Assembly: GCA_030063045.1 (NCBI GenBank) | Contig: JAQSEB010000227.1 | Span: 1 to 64,000, forward strand | DNA from: Pratylenchus scribneri | Lineage: Eukaryota; Nematoda; Chromadorea; Rhabditida; Pratylenchidae | Direction: 5' to 3' | DNA length: 64,000 nucleotides | Shown: one piece after another, positions 20,590 through 33,293 of the stretch | Layout of the letters: each line of letters opens with the position of its first letter | Position numbering within the stretch: the first letter of the stretch is position 1 | Made by a program: the position numbers and the translations under genes | Notes under the pieces: model-generated | Seen by the model: only the letters and a program-made list of their open reading frames with translations | Databases searched by the model: none | What the model was told of the DNA's origin: nothing

Positions 20590-23500
20590 TGTTTAGCCAC
20601 CAGTGGCACTCCAATATAATTAGCCACCAGTGGCACTCCTATGTAATTAGCCACCAGTGGCACTCCAATGAAATTAGCCACCAGTGGCACTCCAATGTAA
20701 TTAGCCACCAGTGGCACTCCAATGTAATTGGCCACTGGTGGCACTCCAATGTAATTAGCCACCAGTGGCACTCCTATGTAATTGGCCACTGGTGGCACTC
20801 CAATGTAATTGGCCACTTGTGGCACTCCTATGTAATTGGCCACTGGTGGCACTCCAATGTAATTAGCCACCAATGGCACTCCAATGTAATTAGCCACCAG
20901 TGGCACTCCAATGTAATTAGCCACCAGTGGCACTCCAATGTAATTAGCCACCAGTGGCACTCCAATGAAATTAGCCACCAGTGGCACTCCAATGTAATTA
21001 GCCACTAGTGGCACTCCAATGTAATTGGCCACCAGTGGCACTCCAATGTAATTAGCCACCAGTGGCACTCCTATGTAATTGGCCACTGGTGGCACTCCAA
21101 TGTAATTGGCCACTTGTGGCACTCCTATGTAATTGGCCACTGGTGGCACTCCAATGTAATTGGCCACTTGTGGCACTCCTATGTAATTGGCCACCAGTGG
21201 CACTCCAATGTAATTAGCCACCAGTGGCACTCCTATGTAATTGGCCACTGGTGGCACTCCAATGTAATTGGCCACTTGTGGCACTCCTATGTAATTGGCC
21301 ACTGGTGGCACTCCAATGTAATTGGCCACTTGTGGCACTCCTATGTAATTAGCCACCAGTGGCACTCCAATGAAATTAGCCACCAGTGGCACTCCAATGT
21401 AATTAGCCAACAGTGGCACTCCAATGAAATTAGCCACTGGTGGCACTCCAATGTAATTAGCCACCAGTGGCACTCCAATGTTTAGCCACCAGTGGCACTC
21501 CAATATAATTAGCCACCAGTGGCACTCCTATGTAATTAGCCACCAGTGGCACTCCAATGAAATTAGCCACCAGTGGCACTCCAATGTAATTAGCCACCAG
21601 TGGCACTCCAATGTAATTGGCCACTGGTGGCACTCCAATGTAATTAGCCACCAGTGGCACTCCTATGTAATTGGCCACTGGTGGCACTCCAATGTAATTG
21701 GCCACTTGTGGCACTCCTATGTAATTGGCCACTGGTGGCACTCCAATGTAATTAGCCACCAATGGCACTCCAATGTAATTAGCCACCAGTGGCACTCCAA
21801 TGTAATTAGCCACCAGTGGCACTCCAATGTAATTAGCCACCAGTGGCACTCCAATGAAATTAGCCACCAGTGGCACTCCAATGTAATTAGCCACTAGTGG
21901 CACTCCAATGTAATTGGCCACCAGTGGCACTCCAATGTAATTAGCCACCAGTGGCACTCCTATGTAATTGGCCACTGGTGGCACTCCAATGTAATTGGCC
22001 ACTTGTGGCACTCCTATGTAATTGGCCACTGGTGGCACTCCAATGTAATTGGCCACTTGTGGCACTCCTATGTAATTAGCCACCAGTGGCACTCCAATGA
22101 AATTAGCCACCAGTGGCACTCCAATGTAATTAGCCAACAGTGGCACTCCAATGAAATTAGCCACTGGTGGCACTCCAATGTAATTAGCCACCAGTGGCAC
22201 TCCAATGTTTAGCCACCAGTGGCACTCCAATATAATTAGCCACCAGTGGCACTCCTATGTAATTAGCCACCAGTGGCACTCCAATGAAATTAGCCACCAG
22301 TGGCACTCCAATGTAATTAGCCACCAGTGGCACTCCAATGTAATTGGCCACTGGTGGCACTCCAATGTAATTAGCCATCAGTGGCACTCCAATGTAATTA
22401 GCCACCAGTGGCACTCCAATGAAATTAGCCACCAGTAGCACTCCAATGTAATTAGCCACCAGTGGCACTCCAATGAAATTAGCCACCAGTAGCACTCCAA
22501 TGTAATTAGCCACCAGTGGCACTCCAATGAAATTAGCCACCAGTAGCACTCCAATGTAATTAGCCACCAGTGGCACTCCAATGTAATTGGCCACTGGTGG
22601 CACTCCAATGTAATTAGCCACCAGTGGCACTCCAATGTTTAGCCACCAGTGGCACTCCAATATAATTAGCCACCAGTGGCACTCCTATGTAATTAGCCAC
22701 CAGTGGCACTCCAATGAAATTAGCCACCAGTAGCACTCCAATGAAATTAGCCACCAGTGGCACTCCAATGTAATTGGCCACTGGTGGCACTCCAATGTAA
22801 TTAGCCATCAGTGGCACTCCAATGTAATTAGCCACCAGTGGCACTCCAATATAATTAGCCACCAGTGGCACTCCAATGTAATTAGCCACCAGTGGCACTC
22901 CAATGTTTAGCCACCAGTGGCACTCCAATATAATTAGCCACCAGTGGCACTCCTATGTAATTAGCCACCAGTGGCACTCCAATGAAATTAGCCACCAGTA
23001 GCACTCCAATGAAATTAGCCACCAGTGGCACTCCAATGTAATTGGCCACTGGTGGCACTCCAATGTAATTAGCCATCAGTGGCACTCCAATGTAATTAGC
23101 CACCAGTGGCACTCCAATATAATTAGCCACCAGTGGCACTCCTATGTAATTAGCCACCAGTGGCACTCCAATGTAATTAGCCACCAGTGGCACTCCAATG
23201 TAATTGGCCACTGGTGGCACTCCAATGTAATTAGCCATCAGTGGCACTCCAATGTAATTAGCCACCAGTGGCACTCCAATGAAATTAGCCACCAGTAGCA
23301 CTCCAATGTAATTAGCCACCAGTGGCACTCCAATGAAATTAGCCACCAGTAGCACTCCAATGTAATTAGCCACCAGTGGCACTCCAATGAAATTAGCCAC
23401 CAGTAGCACTCCAATGTAATTAGCCACCAGTGGCACTCCAATGTAATTGGCCACTGGTGGCACTCCAATGTAATTAGCCACCAGTGGCACTCCAATGTAA

Positions 23501-24195
23501 TTGGCCACTGGTGGCACTCCAATGTAATTAGCCACCAGTGGCACTCCAATGTAATTAGCCACCAGTGGCACTCCAATGTTTAGCCACCAGTGGCACTCCA
23601 ATATAATTAGCCACCAGTGGCACTCCTATGTAATTAGCCACCAGTGGCACTCCAATGAAATTAGCCACCAGTAGCACTCCAATGAAATTAGCCACCAGTG
23701 GCACTCCAATGTAATTGGCCACTGGTGGCACTCCAATGTAATTAGCCATCAGTGGCACTCCAATGTAATTAGCCACCAGTGGCACTCCAATATAATTAGC
23801 CACCAGTGGCACTCCTATGTAATTAGCCACCAGTGGCACTCCAATGTAATTAGCCACCAGTGGCACTCCAATGTAATTGGCCACTGGTGGCACTCCAATG
23901 TAATTAGCCATCAGTGGCACTCCAATGTAATTAGCCACCAGTGGCACTCCAATGAAATTAGCCACCAGTAGCACTCCAATGTAATTAGCCACCAGTGGCA
24001 CTCCAATGAAATTAGCCACCAGTAGCACTCCAATGTAATTAGCCACCAGTGGCACTCCAATGAAATTAGCCACCAGTAGCACTCCAATGTAATTAGCCAC
24101 CAGTGGCACTCCAATGTAATTGGCCACTGGTGGCACTCCAATGTAATTAGCCACCAGTGGCACTCCAATGTTTAGCCACCAGTGGCACTCCAATA
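20590..24195. repeat. Higher-order repeat zone marked by a 25-bp unit (copy A)
   Basis: A shortened unit reading CCAATGTTTAGCC (two bases fewer than normal) recurs near 20,590, 21,479, 22,206, 22,636, 22,904, 23,577 and 24,169. The spacings are 889, 727, 430, 268, 673 and 592 bp, every one equal to 27n-2. This shows that blocks of 10 to 33 units, each carrying one short marker unit, have been amplified as larger repeats. The same zone is in copy B at +33,465. Confidence 0.85.
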
Positions 24196-27100
24196 TAATT
24201 AGCCACCAGTGGCACTCCTATGTAATTAGCCACCAGTGGCACTCCAATGAAATTAGCCACCAGTGGCACTCCAATGTAATTAGCCACCAGTGGCACTCCA
24301 ATGTAATTAGCCACCAGTGGCACTCCTATGTAATTAGCCACCAGTGGCACTCCAATGAAATTGGCCACTGGTGTCACTCCAATGTAATTGGCCACTGGTG
24401 TCACTCCAATGTAATTGGCCACTGGTGGCACTCCAATGTAATTAGCCACCAGTGGCACTCCAATGTAATTGGCCACTGGTGGCACTCCAATGTAATTGGC
24501 CACTGGTGGCACTCCAATGTAATTAGCCACCAGTGGCACTCCAATGTAATTAGCCACCAGTGGCACTCCTATGTAATTAGCCACCAGTGGCACTCCAATG
24601 AAATTGGCCACTGGTGTCACTCCAATGTAATTGGCCACTGGTGTCACTCCAATGTAATTGGCCACTGGTGGCACTCCAATGTAATTAGCCACCAGTGGCA
24701 CTCCAATGTAATTGGCCACTGGTGGCACTCCAATGTAATTGGCCACTGGTGGCACTCCAATGTAATTAGCCACCAGTGGCACTCCAATGTAATTGGCCAC
24801 TGGTGTCACTCCAATGTAATTGGCCACTGGTGTCACTCCAATGTAATTAGCCACCAGTGGCACTCCAATGAAATTAGCCACCAGTGGCACTCCAATGTAA
24901 TTAGCCACCAGTGGCACTCCAATGAAATTAGCCACCAGTGGCACTCCAATGTAATTAGCCACCAGTGGCACTCCAATGTAATTAGCCACCAGTGGCACTC
25001 CAATGTAATTGGCCACTGGTGGCACTCCAATGTAATTGGCCACTGGTGGCACTCCAATGTAATTGGCCACTTGTGGCACTCCAATGTAATTAGCCACCAG
25101 TGGCACTCCAATGTAATTGGCCACTGTTGGCACTCAAATGTAATTAGCCACCAGTGGCACTCCAATGTAATTAGCCACCAGTGGCACTCCAATGTAATTG
25201 GCCACTGGTGGCACTCCAATGTAATTGGCCACTTGTGGCACTCCAATGTAATTAGCCACCAGTGGCACTCCAATGTAATTAGCCACCAGTGGCACTCCAT
25301 TGTAATTAGCCACCAGTGGCACTCCAATGTAATTAGCCACCAGTGGCACTCCAATGTAATTGGCCACTGGTGGCACTCCAATGAAATTAGCCACCAGTGG
25401 CACTCCAATGTAATTAGCCACCAGTGGCACTCCAATGTAATTAGCCACCAGTGGCACTCCATTGTAATTAGCCACCAGTGGCACTCCAATGTAATTAGCC
25501 ACCAGTGGCACTCCAATGTAATTAGCCACCAGTGGCCCTCCAATTTAATTGGCCACTGGTGGCACTCCTATGTAATTAGCCACCAGTGGCACTCCAATGA
25601 AATTAGCCACCAGTGGCACTCCAATGAAATTGGCCACCAGTGGCACTCCAATGAAATTGGCCACTGGTGTCACTCCAATGTAATTGGCCACTGGTGTCAC
25701 TCCAATGTAATTGGCCACTGGTGGCACTCCAATGTAATTAGCCACCAGTGGCACTCCAATGTAATTGGCCACTGGTGGCACTCCAATGTAATTGGCCACT
25801 GGTGGCACTCCAATGAAATTAGCCACCAGTGGCACTCCAATGAAATTGGCCACTGGTGGCACTCCAATGTAATTAGCCACCAGTGGCACTCCAATGTAAT
25901 TGGCCACTGGTGGCACTCCAATGTAATTAGCCACCAGTGGCACTCCAATGAAATTAGCCACCAGTGGCACTCCAATGTAATTAGCCACCAGTGGCACTCC
26001 AATGTAATTGGCCACTGGTGGCACTCCAATGTAATTAGCCACCAGTGGCACTCCAATGTAATTGGCCACTGGTGGCAGTCCAATGTAATTAGCCACCAGT
26101 GGCCCTCCAATTTAATTGGCCACTGGTGGCACTCCTATGTAATTAGCCACCAGTGGCACTCCAATGAAATTGGCCACCAGTGGCACTCCAATGAAATTGG
26201 CCACTGGTGGCACTCCAATGTAATTAGCTACCAGTGGCACTCCAATGAAATTAGCCACCAGTGGCACTCCAATGTAATTAGCCACCAGTGGCACTCCAAT
26301 GTAATTGGCCACCAGTGGCACTCCAATGAAATAGGCCACAAGTGGCACTCCAATGAAATTAGCCACCAGTGGCACTCCAATATAATTAGCCACCAGTGGC
26401 ACTCCAATGTAATTGGCCACCAGTGGCACTCCAATGAAATTGGCCACCAGTGGCACTCCAATGAAATTAGCCACCAGTAGCACTCCAATGTAATTGGCCA
26501 CCAGTGGCACTCCAATGAAATAGGCCACAAGTGGCACTCCAATGAAATTAGCCACCAGTGGCACTCCAATATAATTAGCCACCAGTGGCACTCCAATGTA
26601 ATTGGCCACCAGTGGCACTCCAATGAAATTGGCCACCAGTGACACTCCAATGAAATTAGCCACCAGTAGCACTCCAATGTAATTAGCCACCAGTGGCACT
26701 CCAATGTAATTGGCCACTGGTGGCACTCCAATGTAATTAGCCACCAGTGGCACTCCAATGTAATTGGCCACTGGTGGCAGTCCAATGTAATTGGCCACTG
26801 GTGGCACTCCAATGTAATTAGCCACCAGTGGCACTCCAATTTAATTGGCCACTGGTGGCACTCCAATGTAATTAGCCACCAGTGGCACTCCAATTTAATT
26901 GGCCACTGGTGGCACTCCAATTTAATTGGCCACTGGTGGCACTCCAATGTAATTGGCCACTGGTGGCACTCCAATGTAATTGGCCACTGGTGGCACTCCA
27001 ATGTAATTAGCCACCAGTGGCACTCCAATTTAATTGGCCACTGGTGGCACTCCAATGTAATTAGCCACCAGTGGCACTCCAATTTAATTGGCCACTGGTG

Positions 27101-30100
27101 GCACTCCAATGTAATTAGCCCTTGGTGGCACTCCAATGTAATTAGCCACCAGTGGCACTCCAATGTAATTGGCCACTGGTGGCACTCCAATGTAATTAGC
27201 CACCAGTTGCACTCCAATGAAATTGGCCACTGGTGGCACTCCAATGTAATTAGCCACCAGTGGCACTCCAATGAAATTAGCCACCAGTGGCACTCCAATG
27301 TAATTAGCCACCAGTGGCACTCCAATGTAATTGGCCACTGGTGGCACTCCAATGTAATTAGCCACCAGTGGCACTCCAATTTAATTGGCCACTGGTGGCA
27401 CTCCAATGTAATTAGCCACCAGTGGCACTCCAATGTAATTGGCCACTGGTGGCAGTCCAATGTAATTAGCCACCAGTGGCCCTCCAATTTAATTGGCCAC
27501 TGGTGGCACTCCAATGTAATTAGCCACCAGTGGCACTCCAATGAAATTGACCACTGGTGGCAGTCCAATGTAATTAGCCACCAGTGGCACTCCAATGTAA
27601 TTGGCCACTGGTGGCACTCCAATGTAATTGGCCACTGGTGGCACTCCAATGTAATTAGCCACCAGTGGCACTCCAATGAAATTAGCCACCAGTGGCACAC
27701 CAATGTAATTGGCCACTGGTGGCACTCCAATGTAATTGGCCACTGGTGGCACTCCAATATAATTAGCCACCAGTGGCACTCCAATGTAATTGGCCACTGG
27801 TGGCACTCCAATGTAATTAGCCACCAGTGGCACTCCAATGTAATTGGCCACTGGTGGCAGTCCAATGTAATTAGCCACCAGTGGCACTCCAATGTAATTG
27901 GCCACTGGTGGCACTCCAATGTAATTAGCCACCAGTGGCACTCCAATGAAATTGGCCACTGGTGGCACTCCAATGTAATTAGCCACCAGTGGCACTCCAA
28001 TGTAATTAGCCACCAGTGGCACTCCAATGTAATTGGCCACTGGTGGCACTCCAATGTAATTAGCCACCAGTGGCACTCCAATGAAATTGGCCACTGGTGG
28101 CACTCCAATGTAATTAGCCACCAGTGGCACTCCAATGTAATTGGCCACTGGTGGCACTCCAATGTAATTGGCCACCAGTGGCACTCCAATATAATTGGCC
28201 ACCAGTGGCACTCCAATGTAATTAGCCACTGGTGGCACTCCAATGTAATTAGCCACCAGTGGCACTCCAATGTAATTGGCCACTGGTGGCACTCCTATGT
28301 AATTAGCCACCAGTGGTACTCCAATGAAATTGGCCACCAGTGGCACTCCAATGAAATTGGCCACTGGTGGCACTCCAATGTAATTAGCCACCAGTGGCAC
28401 TCCAATGAAATTGGCCACTGGTGGCACTCCAATGTAATTAGCCACCAGTGGCCCTCCAATTTAATTGGCCACTGGTGGCACTCCAATGTAATTAGCCACC
28501 AGTGGCACTCCAATGTAATTAGCCACCAGTGGCACTCCAATGAAATTGGCCACTGGTGGCACTCCAATGTAATTAGCCACCAGTGGCACTCCAATGAAAT
28601 TAGCCACCAGTGGCACTCCAATGTAATTAGCCACCAGTGGCACTCCAATGTAATTGGCCACTGGTGGCACTCCAATGTAATTAGCCACCAGTGGCACTCC
28701 AATTTAATTGGCCACTGGTGGCACTCCAATGTAATTAGCCACCAGTGACACTCCAATGTAATTGGCCACTGGTGGCAGTCCAATGTAATTAGCCACCAGT
28801 GGCCCTCCAATTTAATTGGCCACTGGTGGCACTCCAATGTAATTAGCCACCAGTGGCACTCCAATGAAATTGGCCACTGGTGGCAGTCCAATGTAATTAG
28901 CCACCAGTGGCACTCCAATGTAATTGGCCACTGGTGGCACTCCAATGTAATTGGCCACTGGTGGCACTCCAATGTAATTAGCCACCAGTGGCACTCCAAT
29001 GAAATTAGCCACCAGTGGCACACCAATGTAATTGGCCACTGGTGGCACTCCAATGTAATTGGCCACTGGTGGCACTCCAATATAATTAGCCACCAGTGGC
29101 ACTCCAATGTAATTGGCCACTGGTGGCACTCCAATGTAATTAGCCACCAGTGGCACTCCAATGTAATTGGCCACTGGTGGCAGTCCAATGTAATTAGCCA
29201 CCAGTGGCACTCCAATGTAATTGGCCACTGGTGGCACTCCAATGTAATTAGCCACCAGTGGCACTCCAATGAAATTGGCCACTGGTGGCACTCCAATGTA
29301 ATTAGCCACCAGTGGCACTCCAATGTAATTGGCCACTGGTGGCAGTCCAATGTAATTAGCCACCAGTGGCACTCCAATGTAATTGGCCACTGGTGGCACT
29401 CCAATGTAATTAGCCACCAGTGGCACTCCAATGAAATTGGCCACTGGTGGCACTCCAATGTAATTAGCCACCAGTGGCACTCCAATGTAATTAGCCACCA
29501 GTGGCACTCCAATGTAATTGGCCACTGGTGGCACTCCAATGTAATTAGCCACCAGTGGCACTCCAATGAAATTGGCCACTGGTGGCACTCCAATGTAATT
29601 AGCCACCAGTGGCACTCCAATGTAATTGGCCACTGGTGGCACTCCAATGTAATTGGCCACCAGTGGCACTCCAATATAATTGGCCACCAGTGGCACTCCA
29701 ATGTAATTAGCCACCAGTGGCACTCCAATGAAATTGGCCACTGGTGGCAGTCCAATGTAATTAGCCACCAGTGGCACTCCAATGTAATTGGCCACTGGTG
29801 GCACTCCAATGTAATTGGCCACTGGTGGCACTCCAATGTAATTAGCCACCAGTGGCACTCCAATGAAATTAGCCACCAGTGGCACACCAATGTAATTGGC
29901 CACTGGTGGCACTCCAATGTAATTGGCCACTGGTGGCACTCCAATATAATTAGCCACCAGTGGCACTCCAATGTAATTGGCCACTGGTGGCACTCCAATG
30001 TAATTAGCCACCAGTGGCACTCCAATGTAATTGGCCACTGGTGGCAGTCCAATGTAATTAGCCACCAGTGGCACTCCAATGTAATTGGCCACTGGTGGCA

Positions 30101-31538
30101 CTCCAATGTAATTAGCCACCAGTGGCACTCCAATGAAATTGGCCACTGGTGGCACTCCAATGTAATTAGCCACCAGTGGCACTCCAATGTAATTAGCCAC
30201 CAGTGGCACTCCAATGTAATTGGCCACTGGTGGCACTCCAATGTAATTAGCCACTGGTGGCACTCCAATGAAATTGGCCACTGGTGGCACTCCAATGTAA
30301 TTAGCCACCAGTGGCACTCCAATGAAATTGGCCACCAGTGGCACTCCAATGAAATTGGCCACTGGTGGCACTCCAATGTAATTAGCCACCAGTGGCACTC
30401 CAATGAAATTGGCCACTGGTGGTACTCCAATGTAATTAGCCACCAGTGGCACTCCAATGAAATTAGCCACCAGTGGCACTCCAATGTAATTAGCCACCAG
30501 TGGCACTCCAATGTAATTGGCCACTGGTGGCACTCCAATGTAATTAGCCACAAGTGGCACTCCAATGTAATTGGCCACTGGTGGCAGTCCAATGTAATTA
30601 GCCACCAGTGGCACTCCAATGAAATTAGCCACCAGTGGCACACCAATGTAATTGGCCACTGGTGGCACTCCAATGTAATTGGCCACTGGTGGCACTCCAA
30701 TATAATTAGCCACCAGTGGCACTCCAATGTAATTGGCCACTGGTGGCACTCCAATGTAATTAGCCACCAGTGGCACTCCAATGTAATTGGCCACTGGTGG
30801 CAGTCCAATGTAATTAGCCACCAGTGGCACTCCAATGTAATTGGCCACTGGTGGCAGTCCAATGTAATTAGCCACCAGTGGCACTCCAATGAAATTAGCC
30901 ACCAGTGGCACACCAATGTAATTGGCCACTGGTGGCACTCCAATGTAATTGGCCACTGGTGGCACTCCAATATAATTAGCCACCAGTGGCACTCCAATGT
31001 AATTGGCCACTGGTGGCACTCCAATGTAATTAGCCACCAGTGGCACTCCAATGTAATTGGCCACTGGTGGCAGTCCAATGTAATTAGCCACCAGTGGCAC
31101 TCCAATGTAATTGGCCACTGGTGGCACTCCAATGTAATTAGCCACCAGTGGCACTCCAATGAAATTGGCCACTGGTGGCACTCCAATGTAATTAGCCACC
31201 AGTGGCACTCCAATGTAATTAGCCACCAGTGGCACTCCAATGTAATTGGCCACTGGTGGCACTCCAATGTAATTAGCCACCAGTGGCACTCCAATGTAAT
31301 TAGCCACCAGTGGCACTCCAATGTAATTGGCCACTGGTGGCACTCCAATGTAATTAGCCACCAGTGGCACTCCAATGTAATTAGCCACCAGTGGCACTCC
31401 AATGTAATTGGCCACTGGTGGCACTCCAATGTAATTAGCCACCAGTGGCACTCCAATGAAATTAGCCACCAGTGGCACACCAATGTAATTGGCCACTGGT
31501 GGCACTCCAATGTAATTAGCCACCAGTGGCACTCCAAT

Positions 31539-31546
31539 GTAATTAG
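31539..31546. repeat. hAT target-site duplication, left half
   Basis: GTAATTAG, the last eight bases of the array before the transposon. The identical octamer follows the element at 32,835-32,842. Removing the element and one octamer restores a normal minisatellite unit exactly. Confidence 0.9.
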
Positions 31547-32834
31547 TAAGGCGCGGATAGTTAGGTAAATACCTATTTTTTTCCTGATATCAGAACGTTG
31601 AAATAAGCATAAAAAAAGCATTTCCCACTTGATTTGAAGCTTCTAGCGTGAAGTTTTATTTACCTAAATTTACCTATTTTGAACTTTAATACCTTTTTAC
31701 CTATTTTTGGTTTTTTGTACCTAATTTACCTATTTTGCCATTTTTTGGGAAATTTTCATGAAAAAATGCAATAAAAATGAAAATTTTTGACTTTAGATTT
31801 AATAATTTTGGATTAAAAATGCCTAAAATTCAAACAAAAGCAGCATGGCGACGTGAATGGATTAATAGAATTGACGGCAAATCTATTTATTCAACGGACG
31901 GCAAAGTTATTTTTTGTCAACCATGTGAGAAAAAGGTTTTTAAAACAACAAATTTTTTTTCAACAACCGACATTGACAACAAACAGGTTGAATGTACACA
32001 ATATTCACATCTACAACAGCACAATATTTCCGCACACCATCTGAAACATTTGAAAATTTTTAACCGTCCATCTGCCAGCAAACAAACACAGCCATTAATT
32101 ACAACAGCAAAGAAAACCGGGCCCGACCCGGATCAATTTTCCGTCGATCTTTGTGATGCATTTTTGGCTGCCGACATTCCATTCAAAAAGCTTGAAAACA
32201 ATAAATTTCGACAATTTCTCGAAAAATATTCTAATAAGATCGTCCCAAACGAATCAACGATCCGAAAAAATTACATGGGCAAAAGTTTTGAAAAGGTTTG
32301 TGTGAAATTTGAAATAAAAAGAATATATATGGCAAATCTTTAGACAATTGCGAAAGTTCGGGAGCAACTTTCTGATTCATATTGTTGGATCTCAGTGGAC
32401 GAAACTGTTGACAAATTGGGTAGACCAATGGCAAATTTGTTAATTGGAAAGCTTGATGGGGAGCAATGGCATCTGCCTGCACTAATTTCGGTCAAACAAT
32501 TGGAGAAAGTTGATAGTGGTGCCATAGCGCGTTTTGTGAATGATGGAATCAGTTAGCGATTTTTATTTATTAAAGAATAAATATTTATTTAATTTAAAAA
32601 ATCTGTTCTTTCTGACAATCGAATGAGTTTCACCCCTGCGAACCTCGAAAAATATCTCATTTGTCTTTGTAATTCTAAAAACGATATTTGAAATGATTTT
32701 TCAATTGTTTTTGCTCAATTTTATTGAATAAAAGTTAAATTTTATTTACCTATTTTTGTACCTAATTTCACTTTTTTGTACCTATTTTTGGTACCTATTT
32801 TGCCATTTTTATATACCTAACTATCCGCGCCTTA
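31547..32834 (+). mobile_element. Complete non-autonomous hAT-type transposon
   Basis: 1,288 bp, bounded by perfect 21-bp terminal inverted repeats beginning TAAGGCGCGGATAGTTAGG and flanked by an 8-bp target duplication, the length expected for hAT elements. Inside is a truncated two-exon transposase gene whose sequence supports the hAT assignment. Both subterminal regions carry several direct TACCTATTTT/TACCTAATTT motifs (about 31,660-31,735 and 32,745-32,805), typical of transposase-binding repeats. Much of the coding capacity is missing, so it would need a helper element. Confidence 0.88.
31819..32556 (+). pseudogene. Truncated hAT transposase (N-terminal 229 aa)
   Basis: Exon 1 is 31,819-32,295 (an upstream in-frame ATG at 31,777 is possible); a 48-bp GT-AG intron follows, then exon 2, 32,344-32,556. 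The protein has a BED-like zinc finger (FCQPCEKK with later H pairs in SHLQQHNISAHH), a segment DLCDAFLAADIPFKKLEN...PNESTIRKNY typical of hAT-related transposases, and SDSYCWISVDETVDK, matching the region around the first catalytic Asp. It then stops. Full hAT transposases usually exceed 550 aa, so the later catalytic residues and the C-terminal dimerisation domain are missing. The open frame and clean intron suggest recent decay, or possible retention as a DNA-binding repressor. Confidence 0.75.
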
Positions 32835-32842
32835 GTAATTAG
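32835..32842. repeat. hAT target-site duplication, right half
   Basis: GTAATTAG directly after the right inverted repeat (…CGCGCCTTA), matching 31,539-31,546. The array resumes without a break. The same junction in copy A is at 371-378. Confidence 0.9.
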
Positions 32843-33293
32843 CCACCAGTGGCACTCCAATGTAATTGGCCACTGGTGGCACTCCAATGTAATTAGCCAC
32901 CAGTGGCACTCCAATGTAATTAGCCACCAATGGCACTCCAATGTAATTGGCCACTGGTGGCACTCCAATGTAATTGGCCACTGGTGGCAGTCCAATGTAA
33001 TTAGCCACTAGTGGCACTCCAATGTAATTGGCCACTGGTGGCACTCCAATGTAATTAGCCACCAGTGGCACTCCAATGTAATTAGCCACCAATGGCACTC
33101 CAATGTAATTAGCCACTGGTGGCACTCCAATGTAATTAGCCACCAGTGGCACTCCAATGTAATTAGCCACCAATGGCACTCCAATGTAATTAGCCACCAG
33201 TGGCACTCCAATGTAATTGGCCACTGGTGGCACTCCAATGAAATTAGCCACCAGTGGCACTCCAATATAATTGGCCACTGGTGGCATTCCAAA
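32835..33293. repeat. 27-bp minisatellite, short arm (copy B)
   Basis: About 17 units, identical to 371-829. Here both sides of the hAT insertion are visible, which shows that this short arm is the continuation of the long copy A array. It ends against the 5' flank of the copy B dnj-27-like gene. Confidence 0.95.

Larger units (their letters stand above)
19211..31546. repeat. 27-bp minisatellite, long block (copy A)
   Basis: About 12.3 kb, roughly 455 units of 27 bp. The constant parts are GTGGCACTCCAATG and a TAATT(A/G)GCCAC spacer, with the core centre CA or TG. From about 19.8 to 24.2 kb CA-centred units dominate and higher-order repeats are clear. From about 25.8 to 31.5 kb CA and TG units often alternate, giving a 54-bp dimer period. 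Because 27 is a multiple of three and most frames lack stops, very long open frames run through on both strands without coding signals. The array ends at the hAT target duplication GTAATTAG. Confidence 0.95.
1..32464. repeat. Tandem segmental duplication, copy A
   Basis: Copy A of a direct duplication. Bases 1 onward recur at 32,465 onward in the same orientation, and homology already holds at base 1, so the copy probably begins outside the window. Gene order, intron sequences and the 29-bp repeat match copy B. Visible differences are an 81-bp deletion in the MFS gene at 14,569/14,570 and changes within the 27-bp array. Such high identity means a very recent duplication or two haplotypes assembled in tandem. 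Confidence 0.93.

Noticed and set aside
19211..31546. CRISPR array
   Set aside because: The repeats are contiguous 27-mers without unique spacers, no cas genes are present, and the surrounding genes are metazoan with introns.
19211..31546. CTCF-type insulator sites in the CCACCAGTGGC core
   Set aside because: The core resembles the vertebrate motif CCASYAGRKGGC but lacks one base, and its palindromic symmetry does not fit the asymmetric motif.
28295..31621. A 1,108-codon minus-strand open frame, and others of 680 to 850 codons on both strands in the 27-bp arrays, as giant repeat proteins
   Set aside because: The unit is 27 bp, so a frame without a stop in one unit stays open through the array. 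Several frames on both strands are open at once, there are no exon borders or start context, and unit variants change residues and block lengths freely. These are repeat artefacts.
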